Below the pieces are notes generated by a model. It ran no database searches. It had not been told where the DNA came from and saw nothing but the letters and a program-made list of their open reading frames with translations. From NCBI RefSeq assembly GCF_009865135.1, contig NZ_WWGH01000002.1:620001-684000 (forward strand): a DNA stretch of 64,000 bases, written 5' to 3'. Shown piece after piece: positions 16,492 through 25,387 of this stretch; position 1 is the first letter of the stretch; each line of letters opens with the position of its first letter. The stretch is from Streptomyces sp. SID8374. Its GTDB lineage: Bacteria > Actinomycetota > Actinomycetes > Streptomycetales > Streptomycetaceae. Both the position numbers and the translations under genes were made by a program.

Positions 16492-19400
16492 ATACGAACT
16501 CGCCAAGGAGTTCGGCGTCGAGAGCAAGGTCGTCATGGCCAAGCTCCAAGAACTCGGTGAATTCGTCCGTTCGGCGTCCTCGACGATCGAGGCGCCGGTT
16601 GTACGTAAGTTGACCGACGCACTGCAGGGGCCCGGCGGCAACGCCGGCAAGTCCGCTGCCAAGCCTGGCGCGCCCCGCAAGGCGACGCCCGCAAAGCCCG
16701 CAGCGCCCTCCCCGGCCGCTGCGGCACGTCCTGCTGCCCCGAAGCCCGGCGCACCGGCCCCCAAGCCGGCCGCTGCCGAGGCCCCGGAGACCAGCACCCC
16801 CGCGGCGCCCTCCGCGCCGTCGGCGGGCCCCCGTCCGGGCCCGAAGCCCGCGCCGAAGGCGGCCCCGGTGACCCCGGTCCCGGCCGCCGAGTTCTCGGCA
16901 CCGGCTCCGGCCCAGCCGGCCGCCCCCCAGCAGCCCCAGGCCCCGCGCCCCGCGGCCGCCGCCCCGGGACCCCGTCCCGCCGGCAGCCCCGCCCGTCCGG
17001 CTCCGGCCGGCGGTCAGCGCGACGGTGGCCAGCGTGACGGCGGCCGTGGTGGCGAGCGTGGCGGCGACCGCCCCGCACGTCCCGCGGGCCAGGGCGCCCC
17101 GCGCCCCGGCGGCGCCCGTCCGGCCGGTCCCCGTCCGGGCAACAACCCCTTCACCTCCGGCGGTTCCACCGGCATGGCGCGCCCCTCGGCGCCCCGTCCC
17201 GGCGGTGCCCCGCGCCCCGGTGGCGGCTCGGAGCGCCCCGGCGCCCCGCGTCCCCAGGGCGGCCCCGGTGGCGCCCCGCGTCCCCAGGGCGGTCAGGGCC
17301 AGGGCGGTGCCCGTCCCACCCCGGGCGGCATGCCCCGCCCGCAGGCTCCGCGTCCCGGCGGCGGTCCCGCCGGTAACCGGCCGAACCCGGGCATGATGCC
17401 GCAGCGTCCTGCTGCCGGCCCGCGTCCCGGTGGCGGCCCCGGCGGTGGCCGTGGTCCCGGCGGTGGCGGCGGTCGCCCCGGTGGCGGCGGCGGTGCCGGC
17501 CGTCCCGGTGGCGGCGGTGGCGGTTTCGCCGGTCGTCCCGGTGGCGGTGGCGGCGGCTTCGCAGGCCGTCCGGCAGGTCCCGGTGGCGGCGGCGGTGCCG
17601 GTCGTCCCGGTGGTGGCGGCGGCTTCGGTGGTCGTCCCGGCTTCGGCGGTCGTCCGGGTGGTCCCGGTGGCCGTGGTGGCACACAGGGTGCGTTCGGCCG
17701 TCCCGGCGGTCCCGCGCGTCGTGGCCGCAAGTCGAAGCGGCAGAGGCGCCAGGAGTACGAGGCCATGCAGGCCCCGTCCGTCGGCGGCGTCATGCTGCCT
17801 CGCGGCAACGGACAGGCCGTCCGGCTGTCGCGCGGTGCCTCGCTCACCGACTTCGCGGAGAAGATCAACGCCAACCCGGCGTCGCTCGTCGCCGTGATGA
17901 TGAACCTCGGCGAGATGGTCACGGCGACGCAGTCCGTCTCCGACGAGACGCTCCGGCTGCTCGCGGACGAGATGAACTACGTCCTGGAGATCGTCAGCCC
18001 CGAGGAGGAGGACCGCGAGCTGCTCGAGTCCTTCGACATCGAGTTCGGCGAGGACGAGGGCGGCGAAGAGGCCCTGGTCTCCCGTCCGCCGGTCGTGACC
18101 GTCATGGGTCACGTCGACCACGGTAAGACCCGACTGCTGGACGCGATCCGCAAGACGAACGTCATCGCGGGCGAGGCCGGCGGCATCACGCAGCACATCG
18201 GTGCGTACCAGGTCTCCTCCGAGGTCAACGGCGAGGACCGCAAGATCACCTTCATCGACACCCCGGGTCACGAGGCGTTCACCGCCATGCGTGCCCGTGG
18301 TGCGAAGTCGACCGACATCGCGATCCTCGTGGTGGCGGCCAACGACGGTGTGATGCCCCAGACGATCGAGGCGCTGAACCACGCCAAGGCGGCCGAGGTG
18401 CCGATCGTGGTCGCGGTCAACAAGATCGACGTCGAGGGTGCCGACCCGACCAAGGTGCGCGGTCAGCTCACCGAGTTCGGCCTGGTGGCCGAGGAGTACG
18501 GCGGCGACACCATGTTCGTCGACATCTCCGCCAAGCAGGGCCTCAACATCGAGGCGCTCCTGGAGGCCGTCGTCCTCACCGCCGACGCCTCGCTGGACCT
18601 GCGGGCCAACCCGGAGCAGGACGCGCAGGGTATTGCGATCGAGTCCCACCTCGACCGCGGTCGCGGTGCCGTCTCGACCGTCCTGGTCCAGCGCGGAACG
18701 CTGCGCATCGGCGACACGATGGTCGTGGGCGACGCCTACGGCCGGGTGCGCGCCATGCTCGACGACAACGGTCAGAACGTGCAGGAAGCGGGTCCCTCGA
18801 CCCCCGTCCTGGTCCTCGGTCTCACCAACGTCCCGGGCGCCGGCGACAACTTCCTGGTCGTCGACGAGGACCGTACGGCCCGTCAGATCGCCGAGAAGCG
18901 TGCCGCCCGTGAGCGCAACGCCAACTTCGCCCGCAAGGGTGTCCGGTTCTCCCTGGAGAACCTGGACGAGGCGCTCAAGGCCGGTCTGGTCCAGGAGCTC
19001 AACCTCATCATCAAGGGCGACGCGTCCGGTTCGGTGGAGGCCCTCGAGTCCTCGCTGCTCCAGCTCGACGTCGGTGAAGAGGTCGACATCCGGGTCCTGC
19101 ACCGCGGTGTGGGTGCGGTCACCGAGTCGGACATCAACCTGGCGACGGGTTCCGACGCCATCGTGATCGGCTTCAACGTGCGCGCCGCGGGGCGCGCCGA
19201 GCAGATGGCCGAGCGCGAAGGCGTGGACGTCCGGTACTACTCGGTCATCTACCAGGCGATCGAAGAGATCGAAGCGGCCCTCAAGGGCATGCTCAAGCCG
19301 GAGTACGAAGAGGTCGAGTTGGGCACGGCGGAGATCCGCGAGATCTTCCGCTCGTCCAAGCTGGGCAACATCGCCGGTGTGCTGGTCCGCTCCGGCGAGG

Positions 19401-19606
19401 TCAAGCGCAACACCAAGGCGCGCCTGCTGCGCGATGGCAAGGTCATCGCGGAGAACCTCAACATCTCCGGTCTGCGCCGCTTCAAGGACGACGTCACCGA
19501 GATCCGCGAAGGCTTCGAGGGCGGTATCAACCTCGGAAACTTCAACGACATCAAGATCGACGACGTCATCGCGACGTACGAGATGCGCGAGAAGCCGCGA
19601 GGCTGA
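16475..19606 (+). CDS. infB: Translation initiation factor IF-2
   Basis: A 1043-residue GTPase that places initiator tRNA on the ribosome. Start is GTG 16475 behind a strong AAAAGGAG. The N-terminal IF2N motif MAKVRVYELAKEFGVESK is followed by a disordered Ala/Pro then Gly/Arg/Pro-rich region (about residues 55-425) with repeated RPGG, GGGGGG and FAGRPGG units, a second IF2N block (MLPRGNGQAVRLSRGASLTD), then the G domain: GHVDHGKT at 545-552, DTPGHEAF, and NKID at 649-652. Beta-barrel domains and the fMet-tRNA-binding domain complete it. The long Gly-rich arm is a known feature of Streptomyces IF2. Confidence 0.98.
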   Translation: MAKVRVYELAKEFGVESKVVMAKLQELGEFVRSASSTIEAPVVRKLTDALQGPGGNAGKSAAKPGAPRKATPAKPAAPSPAAAARPAAPKPGAPAPKPAAAEAPETSTPAAPSAPSAGPRPGPKPAPKAAPVTPVPAAEFSAPAPAQPAAPQQPQAPRPAAAAPGPRPAGSPARPAPAGGQRDGGQRDGGRGGERGGDRPARPAGQGAPRPGGARPAGPRPGNNPFTSGGSTGMARPSAPRPGGAPRPGGGSERPGAPRPQGGPGGAPRPQGGQGQGGARPTPGGMPRPQAPRPGGGPAGNRPNPGMMPQRPAAGPRPGGGPGGGRGPGGGGGRPGGGGGAGRPGGGGGGFAGRPGGGGGGFAGRPAGPGGGGGAGRPGGGGGFGGRPGFGGRPGGPGGRGGTQGAFGRPGGPARRGRKSKRQRRQEYEAMQAPSVGGVMLPRGNGQAVRLSRGASLTDFAEKINANPASLVAVMMNLGEMVTATQSVSDETLRLLADEMNYVLEIVSPEEEDRELLESFDIEFGEDEGGEEALVSRPPVVTVMGHVDHGKTRLLDAIRKTNVIAGEAGGITQHIGAYQVSSEVNGEDRKITFIDTPGHEAFTAMRARGAKSTDIAILVVAANDGVMPQTIEALNHAKAAEVPIVVAVNKIDVEGADPTKVRGQLTEFGLVAEEYGGDTMFVDISAKQGLNIEALLEAVVLTADASLDLRANPEQDAQGIAIESHLDRGRGAVSTVLVQRGTLRIGDTMVVGDAYGRVRAMLDDNGQNVQEAGPSTPVLVLGLTNVPGAGDNFLVVDEDRTARQIAEKRAARERNANFARKGVRFSLENLDEALKAGLVQELNLIIKGDASGSVEALESSLLQLDVGEEVDIRVLHRGVGAVTESDINLATGSDAIVIGFNVRAAGRAEQMAEREGVDVRYYSVIYQAIEEIEAALKGMLKPEYEEVELGTAEIREIFRSSKLGNIAGVLVRSGEVKRNTKARLLRDGKVIAENLNISGLRRFKDDVTEIREGFEGGINLGNFNDIKIDDVIATYEMREKPRG

Positions 19607-19621
19607 TCCGCAGAGATCCGA

Positions 19622-19653
19622 CCGGGTTCCGGGGGTCCGCCCCCGGAACCCGG
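19622..19653 (+). terminator. First stem-loop after infB
   Basis: Fourteen perfect pairs, 19622-19635 with 19640-19653, with a tetraloop TCCG, 15 bases past the infB stop. Confidence 0.8.
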
Positions 19654-19663
19654 CCACCACGGT

Positions 19664-19704
19664 CGGGGCCGGTCGACGGGTCGTATTTCCGTCGATCGGC
19701 CCCG
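19664..19704 (+). terminator. Second stem-loop after infB
   Basis: 16-bp stem 19664-19679 with 19689-19704, one G-T wobble, nine-base loop. It follows the first hairpin after 10 bases, making a tandem terminator or a processing site between infB and the DUF503 gene. Confidence 0.65.
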
Positions 19705-19783
19705 GCCGTTCCGGTACGGTTCTGATGTCCCCGCCAAGTTCCGGCGGGGCACGAACCCGAACCGGCGGGACATCCGGACACAC

Positions 19784-20077
19784 ATGTATGTGGGGACCCT
19801 GTCCTTCGATCTGCTCCTCGGCGACGTACGGTCGTTGAAGGAGAAACGCTCCGTCGTCCGTCCGATCGTCGCCGAACTCCAGCGCAAGTACGCGGTGAGT
19901 GCGGCGGAGACCGGCGGGCAGGATCTCCACCGCAGGGCCGAGATCGGCCTCGCCGTGGTCTCCGGTGACACCGGACACCTGACGGACGTGCTGGACCGGT
20001 GCGAGCGGCTGGTGGCCGCGCGCCCCGAGGTGGAGCTGCTGTCGGTGAGACGGCGGCTGCACAGTGACGAAGACTGA
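19784..20077 (+). CDS. DUF503 family protein (YlxP-like)
   Basis: A 97-residue protein with the DUF503 pattern: MYVGTLSFDLLLGDVRSLKE at the start and VVSGDTGHLTDVLDRCERLV later. The family (YlxP) is usually encoded between infB and rbfA, as here, and is linked with ribosome biogenesis; its molecular role is not settled. The two hairpins after infB suggest partial uncoupling from infB, while rbfA starts 36 bases downstream and is likely co-transcribed. Confidence 0.9.
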   Translation: MYVGTLSFDLLLGDVRSLKEKRSVVRPIVAELQRKYAVSAAETGGQDLHRRAEIGLAVVSGDTGHLTDVLDRCERLVAARPEVELLSVRRRLHSDED

Positions 20078-20113
20078 CAGTCAAGCGAAACCAGAAGGAA
20101 GAGTGACGGACCG

Positions 20114-20590
20114 GTGACCGACAACGCGCGGGCCCGCAAGCTGGCCGATCGCATCCAGGTCGTGGTCGCGGAGACCCTGGACCGGCGAATCAAGGATCCG
20201 CGGCTGGGATTCGTGACGATCACGGACGCCCGGGTCACCGGCGACCTGCGGGAGGCCACGGTCTTCTACACGGTCTACGGCGACGACGAGGAGCGTGCGG
20301 CCTCCGCCGCGGCGCTGGAGAGCGCCAAGGGCGTCCTGCGCTCCGAGGTCGGCCGGCAGACCGGGGTCCGGTTCACGCCGAGCCTGGCCTTCGTCCCGGA
20401 CGCCCTCCCGGACAACGCCCGCACCATCGAGGACCTCCTCGACAAGGCGCGGGCCAAGGACGCGGAGGTGCGCGAGGTCTCCACGGGCGCCAAGTACGCC
20501 GGCGAGGCCGACCCGTACCGCAAGCCCGAGGACGAGGACGACGAGGCCTCCGACCCCGCCGACAAGAACGAGGGTCCCGCCTCCGCATGA
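20114..20590 (+). CDS. rbfA: 30S ribosome-binding factor RbfA
   Basis: A 158-residue cold-adaptation and 16S maturation factor with a KH-like fold. Visible family motifs are ARKLADRIQVVVAETLDR, IKDPRLGFVTITDARVT and LRSEVGRQTGVRFTPSLAFV. A ~40-residue acidic tail rich in Asp and Glu follows, common in actinobacteria. Start is GTG 20114. Its stop overlaps the truB start in ATGA. Confidence 0.96.
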   Translation: MTDNARARKLADRIQVVVAETLDRRIKDPRLGFVTITDARVTGDLREATVFYTVYGDDEERAASAAALESAKGVLRSEVGRQTGVRFTPSLAFVPDALPDNARTIEDLLDKARAKDAEVREVSTGAKYAGEADPYRKPEDEDDEASDPADKNEGPASA

Positions 20591-21543
20591 CCGAGCAGAC
20601 CACCACGCCGAATGATGACAGTGGGAGCGGAGTGACCTCGGACAAGGGCGGTGGCGGGCGGCGGGAGGACGGCCTTGTCATCGTCGACAAGCCGTCCGGC
20701 TTCACTTCGCACGACGTCGTGGCCAAGATGCGCGGCATCGCCCGTACCCGCCGCGTCGGCCACGCCGGGACCCTCGACCCGATGGCGACCGGAGTCCTCG
20801 TGCTCGGCGTCCAGCGGGCCACCAAGCTCCTCGGCCACCTCGCGCTGACCGAGAAGGAGTACCTGGGCACCATCCGGCTCGGCCAGGACACCGTCACCGA
20901 CGACGCCGAGGGCGAGATCACCTCCTCCACCGACGCGTCCGGCGTGACCCGCGAGGCCATCGACGCCGGGGTGGCCGCGCTGACCGGCGCGATCATGCAG
21001 GTCCCGTCCAAGGTCAGCGCCATCAAGATCGACGGCAAGCGGTCCTACGCGCGGGTGCGCGGCGGCGAGGAGTTCGAGATCCCGGCCCGCCCGGTGACCG
21101 TCTCCTCCTTCAACGTCTACGACGTCCGGGAGGCCGTCGCCGAGGACGGCACCCCGGTCGTGGACTTGGTGGTCTCGGTCGTCTGCTCCTCGGGGACGTA
21201 CATCCGCGCCCTGGCCCGGGACCTCGGTGCCGGGCTCGGCGTCGGCGGCCACCTGACCGCCCTGCGCCGCACCCGCGTCGGCCCGTACGGACTGGACGCG
21301 GCCCGGACCCTGGACCAGCACCAGGAGGAGCTGACGGTGATGCCCGTCGCCGACGCGGCCGCCTCCGCCTTCCCCCGCTGGGACGTCGACGAGAAGCGCG
21401 CCAAGCTGCTCCTGAACGGCGTACGGCTGGACATGCCCGCGTACCCGCCGGGGCCGGTCGCGGTCTTCGGGCCCGACGGGGCGTTCCTGGTGCTCGTGGA
21501 GGAGGAGAAGGGCAAGGCCAAGAGCCTCGCCGTCTTCGCCTGA
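20587..21543 (+). CDS. truB: tRNA pseudouridine-55 synthase TruB
   Basis: Modifies U55 in the T-loop of tRNAs. A ~25-residue polar N-terminal extension precedes the core: GLVIVDKPSGFTSHDVV, then RRVGHAGTLDPMATGVL with catalytic Asp64, and later KVSAIKIDGKRSYARVRGGE and CSSGTYIRALARDLG. A short PUA-like domain ends the protein. Length 318 is normal. Translation is coupled to rbfA through a four-base overlap. A perfect hairpin follows. Confidence 0.97.
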   Translation: MTEQTTTPNDDSGSGVTSDKGGGGRREDGLVIVDKPSGFTSHDVVAKMRGIARTRRVGHAGTLDPMATGVLVLGVQRATKLLGHLALTEKEYLGTIRLGQDTVTDDAEGEITSSTDASGVTREAIDAGVAALTGAIMQVPSKVSAIKIDGKRSYARVRGGEEFEIPARPVTVSSFNVYDVREAVAEDGTPVVDLVVSVVCSSGTYIRALARDLGAGLGVGGHLTALRRTRVGPYGLDAARTLDQHQEELTVMPVADAAASAFPRWDVDEKRAKLLLNGVRLDMPAYPPGPVAVFGPDGAFLVLVEEEKGKAKSLAVFA

Positions 21544-21575
21544 CCTCCGGGTCGATGTGCCGATGTGTCGATGTA

Positions 21576-21613
21576 TGGAGCGGGCACCACCCCCCCAGCC
21601 GGTGCCCGCTCCA
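21576..21613 (+). terminator. Stem-loop after truB, preceded by short tandem repeats
   Basis: Thirteen perfect pairs, 21576-21588 with 21601-21613. Directly upstream, 21551-21574 is three near-identical 8-mers (GTCGATGT, GCCGATGT, GTCGATGT). Confidence 0.75.
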
Positions 21614-21761
21614 CCTTCCCCACCCCGGGACCATCTCTGCTCCGCCAGGACACGCCTATTCACCCCAATGGGCGGGCGCTCGGAGTGAAGGCGGGGTGCG
21701 CGGGGGGCGCTTTCCCCGTCCGCGCTACTCCTGGAGATCACCGGCGGCCTACCGTCGGACC

Positions 21762-24700
21762 ATGGGCAGTGGGGACCGGTCGACGCTGGTAAGAATCTGT
21801 GATCAGGCCGGCCGGCCGCGCGGGACGGGATTCGTCGCGGACGACCGCGGCACGGTCGTCACCGCCCACCAGGCCACCACCGCACCCGGCCCGCTCCGCC
21901 TCCACGGCACGGACGGCCGCACCTGCTCCGTCGGCCCCGACGACATCACCGCCCTCCCCGCCCTCGGCCTCGCCCTGCTGCGTACGGGCGGCTCCGAGAC
22001 CCTCGGCGTGGAGCCGCTGCCCATCGCCGTACGGGAGCGTGCGGAGCCCGGAAGTTACGTCGGGATCGCCGCCCACGGCCGCCGTGAGGCCCGGGTCCTC
22101 GGCACGGCCCCCGCCACCTACACCGCCCCCGACGGCGCCCATCCGGTCCCGGCCGCCCTGGAGCTGGCCCTCGGCACCGACGGGCGCGACGCCCTGCGCT
22201 CGGGCGGCGCCGCGATCGGGGGACCGGTCACGGACCCGGCCACGGGCGCGGTCCTCGGCCTGCTGTGCACCGCCCTCACCACCCCCTACGAGGCCGCCGG
22301 GCTCGCCCTGCCGATCCCGCGCGGCGCCGACGCCGGCCTCGACGCCCTCCTCGCCCGCAACGCCACCGCCGCCCCCGCCTACGGCCCCGACCTCAACCTC
22401 GCCGGGGCCCTCCAGCTCACCGCGACCTCCGTCGGCTCGGCGGACGGCCCCAAGGCCCGCACCGCACCGGTCGAGCGCGCCGACGTGACCGCCGAGTTCG
22501 CCGCCTTCGAAGCCGGTACGGGGCTGGTCCTGGGCCTCGTCGGCGGACCCGGCACCGGCCGCACCACCGAGCTGGCCGCCCTCGCCGCCCGCCGGGCCGA
22601 CGGCGCGGCGCCCGCCCCCACGCTCTGGCTGCGCGGCGCCGACCTGCTGGCCGACGACACCTCGGTCGTGGACGCGGCCGACCGTACGCTGACCCGCTCG
22701 GCCCGCATCGTCTCGGCGGCCGGAGCCCTCGGCGACATGGCCACGGCCACCGCGGAACGGATCGCCGCTCTCGCCGCCGAGGCGGGCCACCCCCTCCTCG
22801 TGGTCCTGGACGGCCCCGAGGAGATGCCGCCGCTGCTGGCCCACCGGCTCGCCGAATGGACGGCGGCCACCGCGATCTGGCTGCGCGAGCACGGCGTCCG
22901 GCTCGTCGTCGCCTGCCGCCCCGAGCACTGGGAGACCGCCGGGGCCCTCTACCCGCCCGGCGCCCTGCACCGCCCCCACCGCCCCGCCCGGGGGCTGCCG
23001 TCCTCCCTGCGGCTGACCGACCTCACCGCCGACCAGGCCGCACAGGCCAAGGAGCGCCTGGGCATCCCGCCGCACGCCCTCGCCCCCGGCCACGACCGGC
23101 ACCCGCTCACCCTGCGGCTGCTCGCCGAGGTCCGCGAGGCCCTGCCGCCGGGCGTCCCGGGCCGCCCCGACACCGAGGACGTCTTCGGCGCCCACCTGGA
23201 CCTCATGTGCGTACGCATCGCGGTCCGGATCGCGGCCGCCGCCGACGAACAGCCCCGAGGCACCGCCGTACGCCGACTGGCCGCCCGGGTCGCGGGCCAG
23301 GTCCACGAGGCGGCCCGGCGCTGTCTGGGTCCGGGCCAGGGGGAGCTGGACCAGGAAGCGTTCGAGGAGATCTTCCCCTGGCGCACGGGGTGGGCCTCGG
23401 CCGTGCTGACGGAGGGGCTCCTCGTCCCCGCCGGGGCCGGATACCGCTTCGCCCACGAGGAGCTGGGGGACTGGGTGCAGGGCGCCCATCTGGACCTGGA
23501 CGCGGCCCTGCGCTCCCTGGTGCACCGCTGGCACCGGGGGAGCGGCGGGGTGGTGCGCGTGCCGGCCGCCCGGCCCGACGGGGAGCCGCGCTCCCTGCCC
23601 GTGCCCCGGCACCGGATCGGCCCGGTGATCCAGGCGATGGTGCTCCTCGGCCGCCGCCAGGGCACCGCCGCACTCGCGCACCGGATGGCCGACCTGATCG
23701 AGGCGCTGGACCGGCTGTGGGCGGATGAGGAGCCGCACGGTGACGCCTCTCGCCGCCCGTACGACGAGGACGCCGCCTGGTGGGCCGCGCACCTCCTCGG
23801 GGGCAGCCTGCTCCGGGTGCCCGACGCGCGCCCGTACCTCGGGGTCCTGCGGGTCCTCGCCGGGCGCATCACCCGGCGTTCGGCCGGTGCCACCGGGGGA
23901 CCGGCGGGCCCGGGGGCGTACGGCGAGTTCGGGCCCTGGTTCTGGCGGCGGCTGCGGCTGCCCGAGGAGGACCGGATCGACCTGTTCCGCCGCCTCGTCC
24001 CCGCCGACGGGGTGCCCCGCACCGACGGCGACGAGCGGTACCTCGACGCCGTCGCCCGCCGCCTCACCTACGACGCCCCCACCGTGCAGCCGCTGCTCTG
24101 CCGCTGGTTCACCGACGAGCGCCCGCTGCTGATCGGCGGCCCCGGTGCGCAGGACAACGAGCTGCGCCCCACCGTGGCCGCCGCCGCGCAGGCCCTGCTC
24201 CACGCCCGCCGCGACCTCGGCCTCGACAGCCTCACCGACGCACTGGTAGCCACCCCGCACACCCGCGCCGGTGAGCTGCTCGCCGCCCTCGCCGAGGACG
24301 AGCCCACCGCGCTCTGCCGGGCCGTGGAGCGCTGGGCCCGCGACGAGGACCGCCCGGCACGCCGCTCCGCCGCCGCCCGGTACGCCGGACTCCTCCAGCC
24401 CCGCATCACCGCCGAGGGCGACCGGGCGCTGCTCAGGTCCGCCGCCGAGATCCTGCTCGCCCGCCCCGAGGACGCCGACCTCCACCCGGCCGCCCTCACC
24501 CTCCTCGTCCGGGACCCGAAGTCCCGCCGCCGCCACCTCCCGCAGGCCCTCCGCCTCTTCGCGTACGGCGACTCCCGGCTCCCCGTGGAGCTGCTCGCCG
24601 AGGTCTTCCCCGCCCACCCCGAGCCGGTCCTCGCCGCCCTCCGCGCCCGCCTGGCCCGCCCCGGCGACGGCGCGGCCGAGGTCCTGCGGGCCCTGGCCGG

Positions 24701-25340
24701 ACTCGACACGCCCGCGCTCGCGCTGCACGTCGCCGGGCTCGTACGCGAGTACATCGACGCCCACCCCGAGGACGGCACCCATGCCGCCGAGTACGTCGAC
24801 CTCCGCCTCGAACACGGCCCCGCCGCCCGCGCCCTGCTCCTCCCCCTGGTCACCGGGCTGCTGAGGGACCGCCCCGCCCCGCCCCCGGTCCGCGCCGCAC
24901 TGGCCCGGGTCCTCGCCGGGGCCGGGTCCACCGCCTCCCGGCCGCTGCGGGCCGAGCTGCTGGAGGTCCTGCTGGAGTTCGAGCAGACCACCGGCCGGGA
25001 CCCGGACGTCCTGGACGCCCTCCTCCAGGCCGCGGCGGCAGGGGCGGGAGCCCGCCCGGAGGTCCGTACGCGCGCCCTCGTCCACCGCACCGGCATGCTC
25101 CTCGTCCGCACCCCCGAGGGCGCTGCCCGCTTCGACCGCCGCCTGGTCGAACTCGCCCGGGACGTGCCCGGATTCGCCGCCCTCGTCATCCGCTGGCTCG
25201 CCGACGCCCCGCAGGAGTGGGCGGCGGTGGTGGGACCCAGCGCCCGGCGCACGGTGGAGGCGTTGGAGACATCACGTCGGGCGATGCCGATGCCGATGCA
25301 GGCGGCGGGGCGTGAGCATGGCAGTCTTAGACCTGCGTAA
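21762..25340 (+). CDS. Large protein: decayed trypsin-like domain fused to P-loop NTPase and helical repeats
   Basis: 1192 residues from ATG 21762. Residues 1-190 resemble a trypsin-like serine protease: GTGFVADDRGTVVTAHQ with a catalytic-position His36, and GGPVTDPATGAVLGLLC. The usual G-x-S-G-G-P is A-A-I-G-G-P with Ile152 in the serine position, and the Asp strand reads ALGLALL, so the triad is incomplete. Residues ~250-480 form an NTPase with Walker A GGPGTGRTT (261-269) and Walker B PLLVVLDGPEE (Asp350). The remaining ~700 residues are Ala/Leu/Arg-rich helices like HEAT-type repeats. This is a STAND-like layout seen in signalling and defence proteins of actinobacteria. It lies between truB and ribF. 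Function unknown. Confidence 0.7.
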   Translation: MGSGDRSTLVRICDQAGRPRGTGFVADDRGTVVTAHQATTAPGPLRLHGTDGRTCSVGPDDITALPALGLALLRTGGSETLGVEPLPIAVRERAEPGSYVGIAAHGRREARVLGTAPATYTAPDGAHPVPAALELALGTDGRDALRSGGAAIGGPVTDPATGAVLGLLCTALTTPYEAAGLALPIPRGADAGLDALLARNATAAPAYGPDLNLAGALQLTATSVGSADGPKARTAPVERADVTAEFAAFEAGTGLVLGLVGGPGTGRTTELAALAARRADGAAPAPTLWLRGADLLADDTSVVDAADRTLTRSARIVSAAGALGDMATATAERIAALAAEAGHPLLVVLDGPEEMPPLLAHRLAEWTAATAIWLREHGVRLVVACRPEHWETAGALYPPGALHRPHRPARGLPSSLRLTDLTADQAAQAKERLGIPPHALAPGHDRHPLTLRLLAEVREALPPGVPGRPDTEDVFGAHLDLMCVRIAVRIAAAADEQPRGTAVRRLAARVAGQVHEAARRCLGPGQGELDQEAFEEIFPWRTGWASAVLTEGLLVPAGAGYRFAHEELGDWVQGAHLDLDAALRSLVHRWHRGSGGVVRVPAARPDGEPRSLPVPRHRIGPVIQAMVLLGRRQGTAALAHRMADLIEALDRLWADEEPHGDASRRPYDEDAAWWAAHLLGGSLLRVPDARPYLGVLRVLAGRITRRSAGATGGPAGPGAYGEFGPWFWRRLRLPEEDRIDLFRRLVPADGVPRTDGDERYLDAVARRLTYDAPTVQPLLCRWFTDERPLLIGGPGAQDNELRPTVAAAAQALLHARRDLGLDSLTDALVATPHTRAGELLAALAEDEPTALCRAVERWARDEDRPARRSAAARYAGLLQPRITAEGDRALLRSAAEILLARPEDADLHPAALTLLVRDPKSRRRHLPQALRLFAYGDSRLPVELLAEVFPAHPEPVLAALRARLARPGDGAAEVLRALAGLDTPALALHVAGLVREYIDAHPEDGTHAAEYVDLRLEHGPAARALLLPLVTGLLRDRPAPPPVRAALARVLAGAGSTASRPLRAELLEVLLEFEQTTGRDPDVLDALLQAAAAGAGARPEVRTRALVHRTGMLLVRTPEGAARFDRRLVELARDVPGFAALVIRWLADAPQEWAAVVGPSARRTVEALETSRRAMPMPMQAAGREHGSLRPA

Positions 25341-25387
25341 TCGGCATACATACACACGTACACAGGTTCGGGCGAGGAGCGGTCACA

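Noticed and set aside
16037..20062. 1341-residue open frame antisense to infB
   Set aside because: It mirrors infB codon bias, has long repetitive composition and no recognisable domain; long antisense frames are a by-product of high GC.
21738..25085. 1115-residue antisense frame opposite the NTPase fusion gene
   Set aside because: Gly/Gln/Asp-rich shadow translation without motifs; the plus strand has Walker A and B motifs in the right order.
25341..25387. FMN riboswitch before ribF
   Set aside because: The gap is only 47 bases, too short for the aptamer, and no conserved core is visible.
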